DNA of 64,000 nucleotides from CAZGCA01 sp964524145 (lineage in GTDB: Bacteria > Hydrogenedentota > CAZGCA01): NCBI GenBank assembly GCA_964524145.1, contig CAZGCA010000006.1, positions 1 to 64,000 on the forward strand, given 5' to 3'. The notes beneath the pieces were generated by a model. The model searched no databases. It saw only the letters and a list, made by a program, of their open reading frames with translations, and was not told the origin of the DNA. Below, in pieces: positions 1 to 8,608 of the stretch. The position numbers and the translations under genes were made by a program. Position 1 is the first letter of the stretch. Each line of letters opens with the position of its first letter.

Positions 1-65
1 CAACTGACCCTTTCCACTACTGTGAGAATTATCATATTCCCCCGTGGGTGAGATAGTCAACGTTC

Positions 66-84
66 TCGGCCGATCAGCGGCCGA
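66..84 (-). terminator. Hairpin downstream of the beta-helix gene, possible terminator
   Basis: A 7-bp stem (66-72 pairs with 78-84, arms TCGGCCG/CGGCCGA) with a 5-base loop lies just after the stop codon of the minus-strand gene ending at 90. There is no T-run after it, so it would be at best a weak or factor-assisted terminator. Confidence 0.3.
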
Positions 85-89
85 ACGCT

Positions 90-3000
90 TCACAGCGCGA
101 TCGGTATGCCCAGCGCGGCGTTAATCACCAGCTGGACATCCAATGCGTTGACGGCACCGTCTCCGTTGAGGTCGCAGTCGTAATCGACAGGCAGTTCGAG
201 CGCATCGTTGATGACCAGCTGCACGTCCAAGGCGTTGACGTCATCATCCTCGTTGACGTCACCAAACGGGCCGATAGGCACGCTGGGATGATACAGCGGT
301 ACTGGATGCGGGTCGGGCAAGGTGGCGACCACATAGTCGGTCTCATTGAGATCTGTTACAACTGCGGTCCCGCTCATCTCATAGTCATCGGTAGTGCCGC
401 TCGGCACGTCAAGATAGTAGGTCAAGTCTATCCCGTAGGAAGAAGGCGTCTCTGCTGAGACCCAGTCGATCTGAACTGCGTCACCGTTCTGCACACCATT
501 GAACTCGGCCGGCTCAACACGGCTGAACGTCCACCCACTGGGAATGGTCTCGTGTATGACCATTTTCGAAGCCGGAGCCTCATACCTGATACTTACCAGC
601 ACGGCCAGTTCGGAACCGGCCTTGTACTCGAGCGCCATCCCGCCGTTGCGGATACTCACCACGACCGGTACGGTTGAGTATTCGAACCCGAACCTTCGCG
701 TACCGGAGAACTCGCCCACCACGACCGTGACGTCCGCCGGACCGGGTCTGCCGGGAGGTGTCACACACGTCAGCTCAGTCGTGTTGACAATGACGACTTC
801 CGTCGCCTGTGCCGAGCCAAACGCGACAGTGGCTCCCAGTTGGAATCCGTCGCCGGTTATCGTCACGTGCGTGCCTCCAGTTTCGGAACCGCCGGCGGGG
901 TCGACGGTGGCCACGCTCAGATCCCCTGCCACGTGTTGACCCGTGAATTCGTCCGCACCGATGTCATAGTCCGACCCGTCACCGCGGGGTCCCGCGAAAC
1001 CGTCATACCCTCTCAGCTCGTGCTCGAAGTCCTCGATCAAACCGTCAAGCAGGCATCCGGCATCCACACATGGAGAATCAGGCAATAGATGAAAGTCTCC
1101 GTTGTCTGGATCCGCCAACAAGGGGTTACCAGTGATGTTGCCCTCACCGCCATCGGTCCAATCCTGGACGCAGCTGAACGCGATGTCGCCAGAACCGATG
1201 TAGGGGTCGCAAAACTCGTATACCTGGGCACCCTCGGAGGCAGCGTTCCCCCACACTATACAGTTCTTGATGTCGCCACTGGACACTGCGAGCCCGCCCC
1301 CATATTCGGCCGTGTTGGCCCAAATGGTGTTGTTCAGGATACTCCCACCACCGTCAGCGATCCCGCCGCCATAATCAACAGCCATGTTGCCGAAAATCAT
1401 GTTGTTCTCGGTCGTACCGCGACACGCTGCGAGGCCACCTCCTATACCCCACCCATAGATGCTATGGGCAACGTTGTCCGCAATGATGTTGTTCCGCGTC
1501 GCCCCGTCGCACTCACACAGTCCGCCGCCGGATACAGCGCAGTTGCCCAGGATGAGATTGTCCTGAATGGAGGCGCCGCATCGGATAAACCCGCCACCCG
1601 AACCTAAAGCCCAATTTCTCGTTATAGTGTTGTGTTCCACAACGCCATGGCACCCGGCCAAACCGCCACCAGACGCAGCCCAATTGCCTGAGATACTGTT
1701 GTCGCGGACGGTGCCACCGCATCCACTGAGGCCGCCGCCGCATATATAGGCCACGTTGCCCCTGACGGTGTTGTTCTGGATGAGGCCGCTACACCAATAC
1801 AGCCCGCCCCCGTTCCAAGCGGAGTTGCCCATGATGATGTTGCCCTCTATGGTGCCGCTGCACCTGTACAGCCCCCCGCCATCGGTGTCCCAGTATTCGC
1901 GACTCTCGACAGAGTTGCCAGCAATGACGTTGTTCCTTATCGTGCCGTGACACTCGTAAAGTCCGCCTCCACCAACGCCTAAATATGGCGCAGTCTCAGA
2001 GTATAGCACCACATTGCCTGCAATCGTGTTGTCCTGGATGGTCCCGTCGCACTGCGACATCCCGCCGCCACCACGATAGGCTGAGTTGTCGGCAATCACG
2101 TTGCGCTCTATCGTTGCCAGTGTTCCATTCCCGCATATCCCGCCACCCGTAAGGGACGTTCCGTTGCGCAATGTGAGCCCTCTGACAACACAAGTCTCGT
2201 CTTCCGCGCCCGAAAACGTCAAGACAGACGAAGCTGCGTTGCCGTCCATGATAGTGGTTTCGACAATGTCCTTATCAAGCGGGTCGATACTCTGTAACAC
2301 CACATTCTTGCCAGAGAAAAGGAGGTTCTCAGGATAGACGCCAGGCGATACGGTAACCACTTCTGATGGCAAAGCCAGGAATAGTGCTTGTTGAATGGAG
2401 CGGCAATCCGTGGGAACGGCAATACCATGAGCCGTGTCAGGTACAACAGGATCGGTTCCCCGCAAGACTTCCGCGCCGTCAATGAGACCGTCCCCGTCGC
2501 TGTCCCCGTCAGCAGGATTGCTCCCCTGAGCAGCTTCATCAATGTCCGCCAACAGGTCGCCATCGCTGTCCGGCGCGCTACCATACTCGTCGCTGCCCAT
2601 GTCCACACCGCTTCCTGCAATCCGGCATTCCCCATCAATATCTGTCGTGTAATGCCCATGAAAATGGTAAGTAGCGCCCGCATCGATGCATGGAGAATCC
2701 GGTTGAAGATGGTAGTCACCATTCGGCGGATCGACGAATTCAGGGTCTGTTGAGATGTTGCCGATGCCGCCGTTGACCCAATCCTGGATGCAGGAGTACG
2801 AGGGCGTCGAGCAATCCTGAAGCTGAACACCATCAGGAGAGGTGTTTCCCCAGATAATACAGTTTCGGATGGTCGAGACGCATCCTGATAGCGCGGCTCC
2901 AAGCCTCTCGGTGTGGTTACTCGCGATCGTATTACCCTGGATCAGTCCTTTGCAGCCAAGAAGGGCACCACCCTCTTCGCTCCAGTTATCGCAAACGGTG

Positions 3001-3569
3001 TTGTTCTCGATGGTGCCGTCGCAGTGTGCGAGGGCGCTCCCCTCTTCGCTCCAGTTGCCGCAAATCGTGTTGTTCTGGATAGTCCCGTTGCAAAACAGGA
3101 TACCACCCCCACCTTCAGAGACGTTGGCTGTGACAACGTTGTTTTGGATGGTTACCAGCGAACTATTGCCATCGATCCCGCCGCACCACTCGTCTTTTCC
3201 GTTAGTGATAGTGAAACCGGAGAGGACGCAGTCGGGCGACTGTGTGCTCGAGAATCTCACAACGGTGCCGGCCTCATTGCCGTCGATGATGGTGTTATTC
3301 ACCACATCGGGGTTTGTGGGATCGGTAGAACGGAGAACGATGTCCTTGCCGTCGAAATAGACGTTCTCGAAATAGGTGCCCTCAGCGACGATTACCTCGT
3401 CGCCTTCTGAGGCGGCATCGATTCCGGCCTGGATGGTAGCGAACGCGGTAGGCCAGGTCGTCCCGTCCTCTATACCGGATGTGTTGCTCCTGTCAACGTA
3501 CCAGGTGGTTGCGAAAACGGTGGGAGACAGCGCGACGACGATTGCAAGCACTATGGCATGTCTACACAT
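90..3569 (-). CDS. Secreted right-handed beta-helix protein with TSP3-like, IPT/TIG and dockerin-like domains
   Basis: 1159 residues. A signal peptide (about 1-20, ending TVFA) is followed by a first parallel beta-helix domain closed by the usual SPCIDAG...GSDEYG block (about 290-330). A calcium-binding DSDGD/DSDGDG stretch lies near 335-375. A second, longer beta-helix follows with repeated coils of the form GGGL..C.G.I.NN.I.GN, again closed by SPCVDAG...IGADE. One IPT/TIG domain follows, then a C-terminal pair of dockerin-like calcium loops (GDVNEDDDVNALD and DLNGDGAVNALD). Most coils carry one cysteine, predicting a Cys ladder along the helix. The ATG is preceded by AGGGGG about 7 bases upstream. 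A surface or extracellular protein is likely; substrate or ligand is unknown. It follows a T2SS/T4P-like operon on the same strand but has its own promoter. Confidence 0.85.
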   Translation of the reverse strand: MCRHAIVLAIVVALSPTVFATTWYVDRSNTSGIEDGTTWPTAFATIQAGIDAASEGDEVIVAEGTYFENVYFDGKDIVLRSTDPTNPDVVNNTIIDGNEAGTVVRFSSTQSPDCVLSGFTITNGKDEWCGGIDGNSSLVTIQNNVVTANVSEGGGGILFCNGTIQNNTICGNWSEEGSALAHCDGTIENNTVCDNWSEEGGALLGCKGLIQGNTIASNHTERLGAALSGCVSTIRNCIIWGNTSPDGVQLQDCSTPSYSCIQDWVNGGIGNISTDPEFVDPPNGDYHLQPDSPCIDAGATYHFHGHYTTDIDGECRIAGSGVDMGSDEYGSAPDSDGDLLADIDEAAQGSNPADGDSDGDGLIDGAEVLRGTDPVVPDTAHGIAVPTDCRSIQQALFLALPSEVVTVSPGVYPENLLFSGKNVVLQSIDPLDKDIVETTIMDGNAASSVLTFSGAEDETCVVRGLTLRNGTSLTGGGICGNGTLATIERNVIADNSAYRGGGGMSQCDGTIQDNTIAGNVVLYSETAPYLGVGGGGLYECHGTIRNNVIAGNSVESREYWDTDGGGLYRCSGTIEGNIIMGNSAWNGGGLYWCSGLIQNNTVRGNVAYICGGGLSGCGGTVRDNSISGNWAASGGGLAGCHGVVEHNTITRNWALGSGGGFIRCGASIQDNLILGNCAVSGGGLCECDGATRNNIIADNVAHSIYGWGIGGGLAACRGTTENNMIFGNMAVDYGGGIADGGGSILNNTIWANTAEYGGGLAVSSGDIKNCIVWGNAASEGAQVYEFCDPYIGSGDIAFSCVQDWTDGGEGNITGNPLLADPDNGDFHLLPDSPCVDAGCLLDGLIEDFEHELRGYDGFAGPRGDGSDYDIGADEFTGQHVAGDLSVATVDPAGGSETGGTHVTITGDGFQLGATVAFGSAQATEVVIVNTTELTCVTPPGRPGPADVTVVVGEFSGTRRFGFEYSTVPVVVSIRNGGMALEYKAGSELAVLVSIRYEAPASKMVIHETIPSGWTFSRVEPAEFNGVQNGDAVQIDWVSAETPSSYGIDLTYYLDVPSGTTDDYEMSGTAVVTDLNETDYVVATLPDPHPVPLYHPSVPIGPFGDVNEDDDVNALDVQLVINDALELPVDYDCDLNGDGAVNALDVQLVINAALGIPIAL

Positions 3570-3628
3570 TGGACACCCCCTCTATATTGTGTTGACAATC
3601 ACGCCACGAACCCCGAGCTTTCATCTAA

Positions 3629-3657
3629 ACTATAGTGTGTGGGACGCGACAAGTCAA
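3629..3657 (-). promoter_or_regulatory. Sigma-70-type promoter for the beta-helix gene
   Basis: On the minus strand, TTGACT (3652-3657) and TATAGT (3629-3634) are separated by 17 bases, about 60 bases upstream of the start codon at 3569. This suggests the exoprotein gene can be expressed separately from the operon upstream. Confidence 0.6.
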
Positions 3658-3691
3658 GGCACAAATAACAAGGCAAGGAGGGGGAAAGGTA

Positions 3692-4363
3692 CTACCGGTA
3701 TCCGTCAGGCGGGGGGTCGCCGGGCCAGTCGTCGGGGATCGAGACCTTGACCCAGTCGGGAAGCGGCGGGTGTATCTCGTCGCCCAGGAGCGCAAACACC
3801 ACGAACTTCACGGTACCGTCCATGTAGAGGACGTTGCTGCCGCCCGGAACGTGGTTAGAGTGTGTCGGGTCATCCTTGCCGTAGATATCCCATGCGAGCG
3901 GGACTTTCGGGATAGGCCGCCCCGGCTCGGGCACGATTGTCGGTTCGAGCGTGTACGCGCCGAGATAGTCGTAACTTGTCCTGAAACTGCCCGGCCAGTC
4001 GAGGTGGCTGGTCCGCGGCGGGATGCTATCCTTCGTTTCGTCCCAGCTTCTGCCGGAGTCCGAAGGACAGCGGAACGTGCCGTAGGTTGCGATGTAGTCG
4101 GGAAAGAGGTATCCGAAACACTCGCCGTTGTTGTCGCCGCCGCTCCACGGAAGTTTGCCGTCGTGTTCCGTGGCGTACATGTGCAGCGCCATCCCGATCT
4201 CCGAGAGGTTCGCCAGACAGCTTGAACGGCGTGCCGACTCCCTCGCCCGTGCGAGCGCGGGCAGAAGTATCGCGGCCATGATGCCGAGGATCGCCATGAC
4301 TGCGGTCAGTTCCAGCAGGGTAAACCCGGCTCGTAACCGTTTTCTAGGAAGCACCCTTGCCAC
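3692..4363 (-). CDS. DUF1559-like type II/IV prepilin (GspG-like)
   Basis: 223 residues. A short basic leader and prepilin cleavage site (RAG then FTLLEL, Glu at +5) precede a hydrophobic helix (about 14-34). The next segment (ARARESARRSSCLANLSEIG) matches the opening of the DUF1559/SBP_bac_10-like pilin group common in Planctomycetota. The C-terminal part has the H-x-PGGSNVLYMDG pattern (around 180-195), a variant of that group's H-x9-DG motif. Its start overlaps the previous gene by 20 bases, and it is last in the operon, so it is probably the most distal pseudopilin. Whether it is the major or a minor subunit is not clear. Confidence 0.75.
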   Translation of the reverse strand: MARVLPRKRLRAGFTLLELTAVMAILGIMAAILLPALARARESARRSSCLANLSEIGMALHMYATEHDGKLPWSGGDNNGECFGYLFPDYIATYGTFRCPSDSGRSWDETKDSIPPRTSHLDWPGSFRTSYDYLGAYTLEPTIVPEPGRPIPKVPLAWDIYGKDDPTHSNHVPGGSNVLYMDGTVKFVVFALLGDEIHPPLPDWVKVSIPDDWPGDPPPDGYR

Positions 4364-4802
4364 CTCCCTTAGACCGGACCAGCTTCTTCTCTTCCCATGT
4401 CAGGATATCCGTCGTCTGGCTGTCAGCGTCGAGGCGGGCAACCACCGTGACTGTTGCTTCGCCGTAAGGTTCGGTCGCGTTCGGGATGGATCCTCGGGAT
4501 TCGATTCGCCAGGTGCCGTCTTCAACACGGGTCACGGTCGTCGAGAAAACGCCGTCGCCGAACGCGGTTTCCGTCTCGCCGTCGCATGCGCGGCCGCGTT
4601 CGAGCGCCCACAGGCTCTTCTCGATGCCGGCTTCGGCTATCGCCAGAGCCATGTCCGCCTTGACCGCGCGGCCACGTGCAGAGACGGCACGGCACACGTT
4701 CGTGTGGAAAACCGATACGAAGATGCCGACGACCGCAATGAGCACGATGCACAACATCAGCGCAGCGCCTCCGGAAGCGCGTCGTTTCTGTCCGTACATC
4801 AT
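4344..4802 (-). CDS. PilX/GspK-like minor pilin
   Basis: 152 residues. After a short basic start comes GGAALMLCIVLIAVVGIFVSVF, a prepilin-type helix without the Glu at +5, as in GspK and PilX. Then comes the ADMALAIAEAGIEKSLWAL segment typical of PilX/GspK N-terminal stalks. The remaining 90 residues form a small beta-rich head. The start codon overlaps the stop of the preceding gene (ATGA), so translation is probably coupled. It is far smaller than ordinary GspK (about 320 residues) and lacks the alpha-domain insertion, so PilX-like is the better name. Confidence 0.65.
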   Translation of the reverse strand: MMYGQKRRASGGAALMLCIVLIAVVGIFVSVFHTNVCRAVSARGRAVKADMALAIAEAGIEKSLWALERGRACDGETETAFGDGVFSTTVTRVEDGTWRIESRGSIPNATEPYGEATVTVVARLDADSQTTDILTWEEKKLVRSKGGGKGAS

Positions 4803-5350
4803 CCTCTCGGTCCCCCATTAACGCGCAGTGCAGCCACAACCGAGATGGGCTGCACAGTCTTGCGCGGGTCGTGCCAGCCGCCGGACACAAACTCGACCGT
4901 GACACAACGAGCCTCCGATATTTCCTCCGAATCGTAGGTGAAGCGAACGGCGTCGAGTTCGACCCGGGGCGATGTGATATGAAGCGGAACGAGTCTCTCG
5001 TCCTGCTCGTCGAGCACCATTCTCGCAAGACGTTTCAACCGAGGTTCGAGCGTGTAGATGAGGTACGACGCTTCGCCATACCCGGGCGCTGACAGAATCA
5101 AGGTGTCCGGACCAGTCTGATAGTCGCCCACGGCCGCCACAATTGCCGGCGCAGACCTCACATCCTGTTGGAACGTCGATACGAGCTCGTCGATCTGTCC
5201 TGCGGTTTCGAGACGTTTGTCGGCGTACCGCACGAACCGTGTCGTGTCGATAAACGCCACCGAGAGAAGGTTGATCGTGACGGTGAAAACAGCAATGTAT
5301 GCCAGCATCTCGATCAAGGTCATCCCGCGCTGGCTGTTCATGCGAATCAT
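4799..5350 (-). CDS. GspJ-like minor prepilin
   Basis: 183 residues from the ATG at 5350, chosen because it overlaps the previous stop codon as ATGA and has AGGGG just upstream; the frame stays open further upstream but without a better start. The cleavage site is QRG then MTLIEM (Glu +5), with a hydrophobic helix to about residue 33. The pattern RLETAGQIDELVSTFQQDVRSA after the helix resembles GspJ/PilW proteins. The remainder is predicted beta-rich. It lies between the I-like and K-like genes, the usual I-J-K order. Confidence 0.7.
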   Translation of the reverse strand: MIRMNSQRGMTLIEMLAYIAVFTVTINLLSVAFIDTTRFVRYADKRLETAGQIDELVSTFQQDVRSAPAIVAAVGDYQTGPDTLILSAPGYGEASYLIYTLEPRLKRLARMVLDEQDERLVPLHITSPRVELDAVRFTYDSEEISEARCVTVEFVSGGWHDPRKTVQPISVVAALRVNGGPRG

Positions 5351-5784
5351 GTCCCCTGCCCTGCCCGCAGGAGGGTCGTCATCGTCTGTGTCTTGTGTCC
5401 CATGACGCCGTCCCACTCGATGGTGACCGCGACACGTTTGAGCCCGGGCGTTTGCAGCGAGTAGTCGGTTATCTCGACGTTGGCTTTCGCGCTGCGAAGC
5501 TCCTCGGGAATCGTCCTCAGCGCTTCCATGGACGCGTCCTCGGTTACACCCGACACCCGCAACAGCTCTATCTGACCGCGCAGGTATCGGGCCGCCGAGC
5601 TATGCTCTTTCAGCGCAGCGGCCGCCGTCATCCCGTTGTTGACCACGGCCAGCGAGGCTATGAGCACGGTCACAAAGATGAAGAACGCGACGGTCAACTC
5701 GAGCAACGTGAACCCTGCGTTGCCACGTTTGCCGCCTGAAAGCGGAACTACAAACTTCGAGGAACGTCCTGCAATGGTCGCCAT
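5347..5784 (-). CDS. GspI/PilV-like minor prepilin
   Basis: 145 residues. A rather long basic leader (about 24 residues) ends NAG, followed by FTLLELTVAFFIFVTVLIASLAVVNN, a canonical type IV prepilin helix with Glu at +5. The small C-terminal domain includes a segment LKRVAVTIEWDG, like the beta strands of GspI. It is the first prepilin gene after gspE and overlaps the next gene by 4 bases (ATGA). Position and size favour the GspI role. Confidence 0.7.
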   Translation of the reverse strand: MATIAGRSSKFVVPLSGGKRGNAGFTLLELTVAFFIFVTVLIASLAVVNNGMTAAAALKEHSSAARYLRGQIELLRVSGVTEDASMEALRTIPEELRSAKANVEITDYSLQTPGLKRVAVTIEWDGVMGHKTQTMTTLLRAGQGT

Positions 5785-5790
5785 TGTCTT

Positions 5791-5823
5791 CCCTACATGC
5801 TGCCTACTACATTCTACCTACTA
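5791..5823. repeat. GTAG-rich dispersed-type repeat at the end of gspE
   Basis: The minus strand contains a run of TAG/GTAG words (TAGTAGGTAG, TGTAGTAGGC, TGTAGGG) between gspE and the I-like prepilin gene. The gspE stop codon TAG (5814-5816) lies inside it. It resembles, but is not identical to, the GTAGACGG repeats elsewhere in the window. Confidence 0.4.
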
Positions 5824-7325
5824 ATCCCGAGCACACGTTTCAGCTCATCAAGCGATGTCTCGCCGTTTGCCGCCTTCGCCAACGCCGAGTCCCGCAACGT
5901 CTCGACACGTGCAGCCTGGGCCGCGGCCTCTATCTCGGCCGTCGGGCTCTTTCCTAACACACAACTGCGGACGGTATCATCCACGGTGATCAGCTCGCCG
6001 ATAGCTGTCCGGCCGGAGTAGCCCGTTCCGTTGCACGCCTCGCATCCGACAGCATGGAAAAGCGATTCGACACCGTCCAGTTCCGGAACGGCACGCTCGG
6101 CCTCCGACGGTTTGTACTCGAGCTCGCACTGAGGACACAACCGGCGCACGAGCCGCTGGTTCAGCACCGCCGTGACAGACGATGCTATCAGGAACGGTTC
6201 TATCTTCATCTCGACAAGCCGTGTGAACACACCGCTCGACGAGCCGGCATGTACCGTGCTAATCACCAGGTGGCCCGTCAACCCTGCCTGGATCGCCGTC
6301 CGTGCCGTCTCGTCGTCGCGTATCTCGCCGACAACAATGACTTCGGGATCGTGGCGCAACATCGACCGGAGCGCGTTCGCGAACGTCAGGCCCGCCGCTG
6401 GGTTGACCTCGGTTTGAGAGACACCTTCGAGCCGGCACTCGGCGGGATCCTCTATAGTGACAATGTTCGTCGTGCGACCCCGCTGTTCGATGATCTCTTG
6501 AAGCAAGGCGTAGATCGTCGTCGTCTTTCCGCTCCCGCTCGGCCCGGTAAGCAGTATCGTCCCGCTCGGTCGCTCGATAAGTTCCCTGAGCGTGTCTACA
6601 ACCTTCTCGGAAAAACCAAGTTCGCCCAGCCGCATCAGTTTGCGTCTCGACGAGAGAATGCGGATAACGGCCTTTTCGCCTAAGACTGTCGGGAAGGTTG
6701 AGACGCGCAGGTCGTCGTCCCGGCCGAGCATCGCCGAGTTTATGTGGCCGTCCTGCGCGGCGTCGGTGATATAGGTCACGAGGTTCGCCATCACCTTGAT
6801 CCGGGCGATAACGCGTTCGGTAACGTCGCACGGCAGGACCACGACATCGTGAAGCATGCCGTCGATCCTGTACCGGATCAACAGACCGTCCGGGCCGGGT
6901 TCGAAATGGATGTCGCTCGCGTCTTTGCGGATGGCTTCGATGATAAGATGTTCAACCGCCCGCGAGATTGCTCTTTCTTCATCGCTCAGCATCTCCAGGC
7001 AACGGTCCGCTATACTCGCCAGCGTCGACTTCGGTTCCGTCCCTGCCGTCTCCATCCACTGCTTGATTCTCGAAGCCGTTTCGAGCTGTCCGCCACGCGT
7101 GCCCAGCGGCAATGCCAGCAGGATGCCGCCTTTCAGCGTCAGGACAAGCTTGTTTCTCCCATCTTCAGGCGCGTCAACTTCCGCTATCTCGTCAAACCCG
7201 ATCTCCTGCGTTTTGGCTCGCCCTATCCCCATCCAGCGCCGTGATATGGTTATGCCCTCTTCAGCAATACGTATGCGCTGCGCCCAGGGGCCGAATCGTT
7301 TGCTTAATGTTATCGGTTGCGGCAT
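5814..7325 (-). CDS. GspE/PilB-family assembly ATPase with unusual N-terminal domain
   Basis: 503 residues. The ATPase core has Walker A GPSGSGKT (261-268), Asp box TIEDPAE (290-296), Walker B VIVVGEIRD (329-337) and His box TGHLVISTVHA (350-360). A four-cysteine zinc site follows (CPQC 397-400 and CEAC near 432). It powers pseudopilus assembly from the inner membrane. The usual MshEN/GspE-N domain is absent. Instead, residues about 15-90 (ITISRRWMGIG..., then KLVLTLKGGILLALPL) look like a small all-beta, PH-like fold; that is inference from pattern only. It is followed by the I-J-K-G-like prepilin genes and preceded by two GspF genes, so it is probably the dedicated motor of this small system. 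Confidence 0.9.
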   Translation of the reverse strand: MPQPITLSKRFGPWAQRIRIAEEGITISRRWMGIGRAKTQEIGFDEIAEVDAPEDGRNKLVLTLKGGILLALPLGTRGGQLETASRIKQWMETAGTEPKSTLASIADRCLEMLSDEERAISRAVEHLIIEAIRKDASDIHFEPGPDGLLIRYRIDGMLHDVVVLPCDVTERVIARIKVMANLVTYITDAAQDGHINSAMLGRDDDLRVSTFPTVLGEKAVIRILSSRRKLMRLGELGFSEKVVDTLRELIERPSGTILLTGPSGSGKTTTIYALLQEIIEQRGRTTNIVTIEDPAECRLEGVSQTEVNPAAGLTFANALRSMLRHDPEVIVVGEIRDDETARTAIQAGLTGHLVISTVHAGSSSGVFTRLVEMKIEPFLIASSVTAVLNQRLVRRLCPQCELEYKPSEAERAVPELDGVESLFHAVGCEACNGTGYSGRTAIGELITVDDTVRSCVLGKSPTAEIEAAAQAARVETLRDSALAKAANGETSLDELKRVLGISR

Positions 7326-7339
7326 CAGTGCACCAACCC

Positions 7340-8605
7340 CTACATTATCGCCTCAAGAATCTGAACGTATCCCCGCAGCATTCCTACCCAGAAAATGCCG
7401 ACGAGCCAGCCCATACATACAACCAGCGCAGGGAACAGCGCCTTCAGCACCAGTCCGGTTCTCCGCTGAGCCTTGTTTTCGAGCAGTTCCGCCGCACAAT
7501 CGAACGCCTCGGGCAACCGGCCCGACGACTCGCCTGTGTTCACCAGCCACACGAACGAGCGTGGCCAGCGTCCCGACAACTCGAGTTGCGGTGCGAGTCG
7601 AGCGCCATCGGCGGTAGCCCATGCCGCAACTCGCAATTCGCCTGAGAATGGTGAGGCAAGCGGCAATGCGGACGCAACCGCCAGGGCCCGGTGCACAGCT
7701 AATCCGCTTGAAATCATTATCTGTAACGCACGAGCAACGTGTGCCGCGGCAACGTCACGAACGAAACCACCTACTATCGGCACAAAGCCAAGCACTCGAA
7801 TAACGGGCGACAAGAACAGCTGCGACCGTCCTGCAAGCCTGCGCCAACAATCCAGAGCCAACAAGAACGGAAAAACCCATGTAGCCATATACAATATGAA
7901 AAAGCAGACAGCACCAAAACCCCAGAGATACCATCTCAGTTGCAGTATGTCGTGAACGGCCGCAGATTCTGTCTCCGGCCATACAAGCAGGCTGATGGCG
8001 AACCCGCAGACGCGTCCCACACCTTCAAGAACACCAAGCATAGGGCCGCCCAGCACAGAGGGAGTGGCGATGCCAAAACTCCGAAATATCTCCATGAACA
8101 CCGGTATTACCTTGACTGACATGAACAGAACAACCACCACAAAGACCGGTATGACGAACCACGTATACCACACAGATGCCGTTATCCGCCTGAGGAACAG
8201 TCGCCTTGCCCGAGAGTATCTCTCGACGGCTGCAAGCGCGCCCTCAAGGTTGCCGGTCTCCTCGCCCGAACGCACCAGGGCGACTGTTGTGGGGTCGAAA
8301 AGATGCCGGCTCGTCGAGAGCGCCTGCCAGAGTTGTCCGCCTCTGTCGAGCACAATCACCATGCGTGAAAGGCTTCGTCTGAGGCCCGGCCAGCGCGCAT
8401 CGGTTAGCATTGTCCGCAAACCTTCCACAAGCGGCAGTTCCAAACGCACCATCTCGCGCAACTGGCCGATAATGAATACGCGCAAGCGACCAGCGGAAAA
8501 CAGCGGGATCAGACACGCAGGGAGTTTCCAGATCAGGCCCGTCAGGACAAACAGAAGAATGAAGTGTGTTACGCAGGCCGTCATGAGAGCGCTAATCGCT
8601 GTCAC
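7340..8605 (-). CDS. GspF-family inner-membrane platform protein (second copy in operon)
   Basis: 421 residues. It has the two-repeat GspF/PilC layout: a cytoplasmic helical region (LVRSGEETGNLEGAL near 115-130), membrane segments around 155-180 and 220-260, a second cytoplasmic repeat (LVNTGESSGRLPEAFDCAAE) and a final membrane helix at the C-terminus. Additional hydrophobic stretches near the N-terminus make it more divergent than the neighbouring copy. It starts with GTG, preceded by GGGGGAGG about 7 bases upstream. It lies between the other gspF and gspE. Two unequal GspF proteins could form a heteromeric platform; this is inference. Confidence 0.8.
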   Translation of the reverse strand: MTAISALMTACVTHFILLFVLTGLIWKLPACLIPLFSAGRLRVFIIGQLREMVRLELPLVEGLRTMLTDARWPGLRRSLSRMVIVLDRGGQLWQALSTSRHLFDPTTVALVRSGEETGNLEGALAAVERYSRARRLFLRRITASVWYTWFVIPVFVVVVLFMSVKVIPVFMEIFRSFGIATPSVLGGPMLGVLEGVGRVCGFAISLLVWPETESAAVHDILQLRWYLWGFGAVCFFILYMATWVFPFLLALDCWRRLAGRSQLFLSPVIRVLGFVPIVGGFVRDVAAAHVARALQIMISSGLAVHRALAVASALPLASPFSGELRVAAWATADGARLAPQLELSGRWPRSFVWLVNTGESSGRLPEAFDCAAELLENKAQRRTGLVLKALFPALVVCMGWLVGIFWVGMLRGYVQILEAIM

Positions 8606-8608
8606 GAA

